This document shows positions 58,791-64,000 of a DNA stretch of 64,000 nucleotides, piece after piece. The DNA is from Manduca sexta. Taxonomy: Eukaryota; Arthropoda; Insecta; Lepidoptera; Sphingidae. The notes beneath the pieces are model-generated. The model searched no databases and was not told the origin of the DNA. It worked only from the letters and a program-made list of their open reading frames with translations. Made by a program: the position numbers and the translations under genes. The stretch covers positions 4,402,001 through 4,466,000 of the forward strand of contig NC_051139.1 of NCBI RefSeq assembly GCF_014839805.1, written 5' to 3'. Position 1 is the first letter of the stretch. Each line of letters begins with the position of its first letter.

Positions 58791-59940
58791 CTGTTATTAA
58801 TTTAATTTTATAAACGGCGGTTTTTAATGCATGTTTTATCCCTTGCCGAACTAAAACTTATTAAAAAATATATTTATTAATTATTTCGTATTTTGATTGC
58901 CTGGTAACACAAACATGCTTGCTTTACGCAGATAGTGGGAACTCTTCCAATTCAATGTGGGATGTGATGACGTCATAGCGTACGTACGGAGGTGGAAGTG
59001 CATATCTACATCATGTGGGATATTGATATATAAATGTATAGTTGTATATAACCTACTATGGATTTACGACTCTAAAGCAATTAAAAGAAAGTTTGCAATT
59101 CAAATTTCGAGTTTTGCGATTTCGTGTATGAAGAGATAAAGGGTTTGTACTTTGTGGAAGTACTACGAATACTGGATGTATGGATGCGTACACGCACGAA
59201 GTTTAAGGACTTTGCTTCTACTAGTACTAAAAACCTTTATGTTGCTCAATTCGTTCATATATCAATTAATACAAAATGAACGTAGTTTGGCTTTAAAGAC
59301 GTGTTAGCTGACCCAAAAGCTGTTATATTTCAATTAGGTAGTATCATTTTGTTATTGCTCCAAACCGTTTCAAAAATATGAATACGAAAGTAGGGTTAAC
59401 ATATAAATAAAAATTTATTCCATATTTAATATTAATATAAACATATACGATGTTTCAATTCTTTAAACAAAACTTTTCGAGAGTATATTACATATTCGCA
59501 TATGCATCACCATAAGCGATTATAGTATATTGGTATCCGGATATAAACTTCAAGCAATTAATTAAAACTCAATGAAATGTCACATAAACCTTGATTATTT
59601 ATGTAAAAATGCATTTTAGTAAAACATTTGTTATTGTTCCTTGTTTTAATGGTTTTTGGAATTAAATTTAAGTATATAATTGCGATGATAATGGAATTGA
59701 AGTATATTGTTAATTAGTACTACTTAATACTAATTAACATATAATGATACGAAGCGCCTATGCTTTAAACTTTATTGCAAGTAAAGGATGCGGATTTCAG
59801 AACAAATTATTATATATTAAAATAAGTCATTTTTTCCCGCTTCGCATAAAAACGCTGTAACATAATATAAGTTTGACTTTTGAAGATACTTCTGTAAACC
59901 AATAACAATAAAAAATTGCAATAGTCTCATCTCTTATTCC
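58791..59940. other. Intronic stretch without genes
   Basis: AT-rich. ATGACGTCAT occurs at 58967-58976, another full CRE, beside 'GCGTACGTACGGAGGTGG'. The 60-codon frame at 58957-59139 is not convincing. Nothing else recognised. Confidence 0.4.
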
Positions 59941-59982
59941 ATGCATAGCTAGCGAAATGCGGCGTGAGACACTTCTGCCTAG

Positions 59983-60089
59983 CCCTCAAAAGCCAAACGC
60001 CATGGTTGCTAAGCCGGGGGATCGCCTGTACACCATTGGCCCCCCGGTGATAACCATGGCGTTCCCCAAAAAAAAACCCCTCAAAAGCC
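59983..60089 (+). mobile_element. Hairpin retro-insert inside a SINE-B remnant
   Basis: CCCTCAAAAGCC occurs at 59983-59994 and 60078-60089. Between them, AACGCCATGGTT (59996-60007) and AACCATGGCGTT (60052-60063) form a perfect 12-bp stem. CCGGGGG (60014-60020) and CCCCCGG (60041-60047) add 7 bp, with a 20-nt loop. A CCCC-A9 tail follows. Outside, 'ACTTCTGCCTAG' and 'GTGATGTTATGTATGTA' match the SINE-B 3' end, so the insert (about 83 bp) interrupts an old SINE. Poly-A plus flanking duplication suggests a retroposed short RNA. The opposed 60-88-codon frames here are by-products of the palindrome. Confidence 0.6.
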
Positions 60090-60394
60090 GTGATGTTATG
60101 TATGTAAAAATCCACGTAGATAAGGTTGACAAACCAGGTAGACAATAGTAAAAATCTATGTTTACATACACGTGTAAAATCGAGGATAAACATTTAATTC
60201 CATTAACGTTATCTTCATAATAATCATTATAAATTATTTTTTACGATTATATCAATTTATTATAGGAACAGGTTTGTTAAAATCGATTTGGAAAATGATT
60301 GCATATTCTGCATAAAATAACAGTATGAATTTAAAGCATTAACAAAAGTGATGTTTAACCAACAACGTGCCAGTTTTTAAAACAAATGAAAGTT

Positions 60395-60535
60395 AGTTTT
60401 CTAATTTTATCGCGGCTTTTTTTTCTGCCGACTTTTCGAAGATTTTGGAGTCTTTGGGGGACAGTCCGTCCTGTGACCATGAAGGCTGCAAACTCTTCAA
60501 AACATAGGAAGAAAAAAAACGCGATTAAATCTTAA
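60395..60535. repeat. Foldback element related to 24.1-kb copy
   Basis: Near-palindromic: 'TTTTATCGCGGCTTTTTTTT' (from about 60406) faces 'GAAAAAAAACGCGATTAAA' (60511-60529), and 'GAAGATTTTGGAGTC' faces 'GCTGCAAACTCTTC' around a centre at 'GGACAGTCCGTCCTGTG'. The interior 'CCGACTTTTCGAAGATTTTG' resembles 'GCGACGTTTCGAAGACTTTG' at 24177. It is non-coding and probably a MITE or foldback family. Confidence 0.6.
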
Positions 60536-61950
60536 AACGTGTTTTATTTTGATGTCAACATTCGCGTAAACGTAAAAAATCTTTGTGTATTTTTTTATTA
60601 TCATTGTAGGTGCTTTGAATGCCATTTTAAGGTTTTGCATTCAATTCACAGGTTAATTTTTTAACCGACTTCAAAAAATGAGGTATTCTGAATTTGCTTA
60701 CTAACTTTCGGGTTTACAATTAGTCCTCTATGTATTAAGATTCGAAAATAAGCTTGATGAAGCTAGTACTCAGTCTACCTATCACTCAAAGAGTAAAGTG
60801 AGTTTTTCTTACTTTACGTAAGCCGCCTAACCTAGTATCATTGCCGACATTACATAACTCTGTGAATAAAAAACATAAAAGCAAACAAAACAAAGATGGC
60901 CGACCGCGACACATTTGTACAAATATTTACGGAACATTAGTTGGTTATTCACCCACGGACAAAGCGTAGAACATAAGATAACATTAAAACAAGCAGCGAA
61001 GATTTGCATAATGACCCCACTGGACCATATGACCGCGTTTTTACCTGGTCACATTGATCTGTGTTTTGCATCCACCGCCGTAGAATCTTCGTTTTCGAAG
61101 TAATAATTGAGAATTGAAATAATATGTATTTGTGATTCGAATTTCGAATAGGGAAAGAAAAAATATTTCTGCTTTTATGGAAATTATAATTTTATAGATT
61201 AGAGTACATACATAATATTATATCGTACAATTTCTTTTATTAGGTATATCACAGGGGAAACTAAATGACCTTTGTGATGCAATATAGTCAAAGATTGTGA
61301 ATTCCCGAGCCATAAAGAATCAAAATTACTCATTTATTCAGTCCATAATAATCAGGATGGCCGATCGTTGTTATTCAAGGCCTTATCAAAAGCGTGTACT
61401 GGAATTATTAGTCATGCGAATTATTGCTGTAAAAATTGCATAAACCACAAATTAGGAAGTCTGTGTTGGCTATATAGTTACTATCAATGTGTGATATTTT
61501 CATTTTGAATACGCTTACATATCATATGTGGTTATAATGTCCATTGTGCCGCGGTTACGTCATCAAGTATTAGGTAAGCGTAAAACATTATCACTATACA
61601 GTCCTGTGTCCGGTCTGTATGTTGCTAACTCACAGGACTTTTATGTCTCACTCTATATATCTAATATTAAAATGATATAAAACATACAATATAATATAAA
61701 TATTAAAAGACGGATTAAAAAATTATAATAATAAATTTTGACTGACGATTAATTTACTGAGCACTTCATATACAAATGTATACAGGCGGACTTAAAGCCA
61801 TAGGCTGTCTCTACCAGCCAACCTTGGGTGGTGCAAAGATAATCAGAGAGATAATTAATTTAATAAATAAATAATAAATCCTAAGTGACTTACATATGTT
61901 TAAAAATGTAGTTTGCAATAACACTAATGTAACTCTATTGTTGCCGACAG
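60536..61950. other. Last part of putative intron 1
   Basis: 60655-60705 carries 'TTTTTTAACCGACTTCAAAA', a phrase common to a lepidopteran repeat tail. 61540-61600 has GGTTACGTCATCAAG, a CRE-like half site. Opposed 60/62-codon frames at 60827-61103 have no motif. The final 30 bases (about 61921-61950) are a moderately pyrimidine-rich tract ending GCCGACAG, a plausible acceptor. Confidence 0.45.
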
Positions 61951-62040
61951 ATAGCAGCTGTTGACGTCCGCAGAAGCCAGCCCTTCGGCAACTTTTACTC
62001 TCGCCCCGCTCCCCACACCCCCTCCAAGATTGCTGCCACC
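61951..62040 (+). other. Mef2: Mef2 5' UTR segment before the start codon
   Basis: GC-rich 90 bases between a candidate acceptor (GACAG at 61946-61950) and the ATG. Other possible AGs lie at 61957, 61973, 61980 and 62028. The last (CTCCAAG|ATTG) follows the strongest pyrimidine tract (61981-62025), so the UTR portion of this exon could be as short as 12 bases. No in-frame stop occurs between 61951 and the ATG, but GCTGCCACCATGG is an almost ideal Kozak context and MEF2 proteins begin exactly there. Confidence 0.6.
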
Positions 62041-62094
62041 ATGGGTCGGAAGAAAATACAAATATCCCGGATTACGGACGAACGGAATCGACAG
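62041..62094 (+). CDS. Mef2: MEF2 first coding exon (MADS box N-terminus)
   Basis: Encodes 18 residues, MGRKKIQISRITDERNRQ, the N-terminal DNA-contacting arm and start of helix 1 of the MEF2-type MADS box. MEF2 is a nuclear transcription factor that binds YTAWWWWTAR as a dimer and drives muscle differentiation; Drosophila has a single Mef2 gene. The start has a perfect Kozak context (GCCACCATGG). The exon ends CAG|GTTTGT in phase 0 after codon 18, the intron position I recall for animal MEF2 genes, which argues strongly for orthology and against a retrocopy. The remaining MADS box, MEF2 domain and activation region lie beyond the window. The residues GRKKIQI and DERNRQ set it apart from SRF-type MADS proteins. 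Confidence 0.94.
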
Positions 62095-62118
62095 GTTTGT
62101 ATTAATTTTATAAGTAAC

Positions 62119-62404
62119 TAGCTGGCCCGACAGACGTTGTCCCGTCTTAACTAGGAATTTGCAGCGCGCATTCTGTCAATCGCTGACAGTTATTTCAAAC
62201 AATTGACAGTTATATAAAATTAAATTTTTTGTTAAGTTTTCTTAAATTTTCTAATTTCTCAATTTTTTGAATTTTTTCTTTGATAAGAACCTTCTCCTGA
62301 CAATAACAAACACAACAAAAAAAAAGTGAATTCAGTCCAGCCGTTCACGCGTGATGCGATGACCATGGGAAATAGAGATTCATTTTTATATATATAGATA
62401 GATG
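62119..62404 (+). repeat. RTE-like LINE 3' fragment
   Basis: 'TAGCTGGCCCGACAGACGTT' opens it. The end 'AAAGTGAATTCAGTCCAGCC', 'GTTCACGCGTGATGCGATGA', 'CCATGGGAAATAGAGATTCA' and TTTTTATATATATAGATAG is a very common lepidopteran retroelement terminus. It sits only 25 bp after the Mef2 exon 2 donor, showing how little sequence is constrained there. Confidence 0.7.
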
Positions 62405-62497
62405 CGCTTTTTAACCATTAATACATTTATTTAACGGAGTGATAACTAAAATATTTTTTGTATAAAATCTGATCTCTTATGTTCGCTCCGTATAAAA

Positions 62498-62865
62498 TTT
62501 TTTATTGTCTTATTAGGCAAACGAGCCATCGTTCTGCCAGATGGTAAGCATCATCCATCGCCCATGGTCTAAGGCAGCTATACTCTAAGTGTGTTCCGCG
62601 GAACCCTAGGGTTCCGTGATACCTCTGTCGGGGTTCCGCAAGAATTTAGAAAAAAAAAAAATCAAAACACCTCTCTCAATAATAATTAGTAACTGTTACA
62701 TTGTACTTTTATTATGCTGATTAATAAAAAATACACTTATAAAAACAATTGTTTTATTGTAGGGTTCCATCAAGTATTTTGCTTCCCAAAAGGGTTCCGT
62801 CATTTAAAAAGTTTGAGAACCACTGGTCTAAGGAATACCAGAGGCACAACCAAGCCGTTGCCTAC
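62498..62865 (+). repeat. Repeat E fragment split by a hAT element
   Basis: 'GTCTTATTAGGCAAACGAGC', 'CCAGATGGTAAGCATCATCC' and 'ATCGCCCATGGTCTAAGG' lead up to the hAT insertion. The sequence resumes at 62834 with 'AATACCAGAGGCACAACCAA' and 'GCCGTTGCCTACC'. Removing the insert restores a continuous module, so repeat E is the older of the two. Confidence 0.7.
62575..62825. mobile_element. Non-autonomous hAT-type transposon, 251 bp
   Basis: Exact 8-bp duplications GTCTAAGG lie at 62567-62574 and 62826-62833. The ends are CAGCTATACTCTAAGTGTG (left) and AAAAGTTTGAGAACCACTG (right). Read inward, the right end is CAGTGGTTCTCAAACTTTTT, a well-known hAT/Charlie-type terminus. The left end is a diverged inverted match sharing CAG, TCTC/TCTA and AA. 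The interior repeats GGGTTCCGTGAT-like motifs (near 62608, 62631, 62761 and 62792) and has no transposase, so it must have been moved by another element's enzyme. Confidence 0.88.
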
Positions 62866-64000
62866 CAAATAAATTATATACTTTAAAATCACGGGAAAGT
62901 CGAATTTAAATAAAATTAAATATTTCACAATACAGTGTTACTCATCACAAGGTAACTCTGTAGACTTACTAATTATTCAAGCGACAGATTTTCACTGTCG
63001 AAACTGGAACAATGGCACGCATCAAACTAAAAAACGTAAACGGATTCAAATATCCACAACTGATGCAATTTATTTTAACAATAACCATTAGCATACATTT
63101 ATACAGAACAGGAAAGTTCAAAGGACTTTATCACTTTGTAACCTGCTTTGGTATAAATATGCAAAATAAATGTATCAATGCCATTGGCGTCTTTGTCCGA
63201 CCCTAATATTTTTTTAAATCTTAAACATATTAAGCTGAACCGTTTAAAAAATAAACCTTTTTTATTAATGTATTTCTAATATATGTGACGTGATTTATCT
63301 CAGCTTTAGCTGTGTCTTTAGTAAGCGCAATTAGTTATTATCACTATATTAACATATTGTATTCTTTATAATTATTATTTGAACAAGCGTAAATTAAAAT
63401 AAAAAATAATAATATAACAATAATGTAGTAAAATAAAATGAATGCTGATTAAAATCTAGTACATAATTACAGGAATATTATCTATGTTTCTTTGTATGTA
63501 TAAAATAACTGGCCAGCTTTATAATGACGCCTAAACAATAAAATAAAAAATCAAGTCAACTGTGTTCCATTTTCAAAACATTTTATTACAATGTAACAAG
63601 CATTATATTCAAAAGTATTAAAATCATCCAAAGAGTATGACCTTATGACGATCTGACCCAACAGATGTGTTGTATCAACACTTCCACTGCAAAATGTTAT
63701 CGCAGCGGGACAATGACCGCTGTCGCTTGTAATTTATTAATTATACGATCACATTGCACATTGGCGAGGCCAGTTTACGAAGAACACATAAAGTCCCACA
63801 CACTGCACTCTTTTATACTTAAATCTTCTGTAATTGCAACCGACAGAGGTCTATTAACACTGGTCGTAGAGAGACAAATTAAAATTGCGAAGGTTAATTT
63901 TGAATTTTAAGTAATTCCACTTCCCTCAGTGGTTTTAATTATGCTGGTGTAATTGCTGTTGTTCTAAATGACCTGATCAAAACATTTTCCAACAAAGTAT

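Larger units (their letters stand above)
4262..61950 (+). other. Mef2: Putative 57.7-kb first intron of Mef2
   Basis: It is bounded by GTGAGT at 4262 and by the AG of GACAG at 61949-61950, the best but not the only acceptor candidate. The interval has no credible protein-coding exon on the + strand. It contains dispersed repeats and several GC-rich or CRE-bearing patches. Mef2 in Drosophila is known for a large modular 5' control region with tissue-specific enhancers, so a long 5' intron full of regulatory DNA would fit. That it is a single intron, with no internal alternative UTR exon, cannot be shown here. Confidence 0.45.
62095..64000 (+). other. Mef2: Start of Mef2 intron 2
   Basis: Begins with donor GTTTGT at 62095 and runs out of the window. 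No exon continuing the MADS box (expected to begin VTF) is seen. It holds the RTE-like fragment, repeat E and the hAT element listed separately. 62866-64000 is AT-rich; the 64-codon (63012-63206) and 81-codon (63665-63910) frames show no domain and I do not call them genes. Confidence 0.8.

Noticed and set aside
59957..60193. Overlapping 60-88-codon frames on both strands near 60 kb
   Set aside because: They arise from the palindromic hairpin and SINE remnant, which read open in both directions.
63012..63206. Frame starting ACAATGGCACGC in intron 2 as an exon
   Set aside because: It has a fair start context but no domain, and it does not continue the MADS box; the expected continuation of MEF2 is absent.
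1..64000. CRISPR arrays, operons, phage or endogenous viral genes
   Set aside because: No spaced short repeats, no compact gene runs with ribosome sites and no viral-type protein were seen. The DNA is typical insect intron and intergenic sequence.

Overview
This is a window of an insect nuclear genome, almost certainly a moth or butterfly (Lepidoptera). It is AT-rich and nearly free of coding sequence. It carries several tRNA-derived SINE families and short LINE remnants of types I recognise as common in Lepidoptera. The one secure gene anchor is at the right end on the + strand: positions 62041-62094 encode 18 residues beginning MGRKKIQIS, after a strong Kozak context and followed by a GT donor. 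This is the start of the MADS box of the muscle transcription factor MEF2. The exon ends after codon 18, the same phase-0 boundary I recall for animal MEF2 genes.

Layout. 1-3780 is AT-rich flank with old repeats. 3780-4762 is a sharply GC/CpG-rich island with CCAAT, E-box and CRE motifs. Inside it, a strong GTGAGT donor at 4262 ends a likely non-coding first exon. I infer, without transcript proof, that this island is a distal Mef2 promoter and that 4262 to about 61950 is one 57.7-kb 5'-UTR intron. That intron holds dispersed repeats, several GC-rich or CRE-containing patches that may be enhancers or alternative promoters (best at 47.1 kb), and a frameshifted coding relict of unknown origin at 4812-5191. 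Intron 2 begins at 62095 and already holds an RTE-like fragment and a clean 251-bp hAT-type element with an 8-bp target duplication.

Repeats. I use working labels. SINE-A has copies near 2.6, 19.9, 52.4 and 58.6 kb. SINE-B has copies near 0.35, 10.6, 12.5, 15.7, 20.6, 29.4 and 51.6 kb. SINE-C has copies near 16.6, 20.1 and 38.2 kb. A ~300-bp dispersed repeat 'D' has copies at 1.2, 25.6 and 44.2 kb. Repeat 'E' (truncated, 'CCTGATGGTAAG'-type) has copies at 17.3, 39.0, 54.2 and 62.5 kb. There are also RTE-like tails and two related foldback elements.

I see no CRISPR array, operon, functional tRNA or rRNA gene, viral gene or complete transposase. Nearly all open frames of 60-166 codons look fortuitous. 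I found no convincing new biological system. The most useful leads are the long Mef2 5' intron and its regulatory patches, the apparent excess of full CRE palindromes, the short hairpin retro-insert near 60.0 kb, repeat D, and the frameshifted relict.
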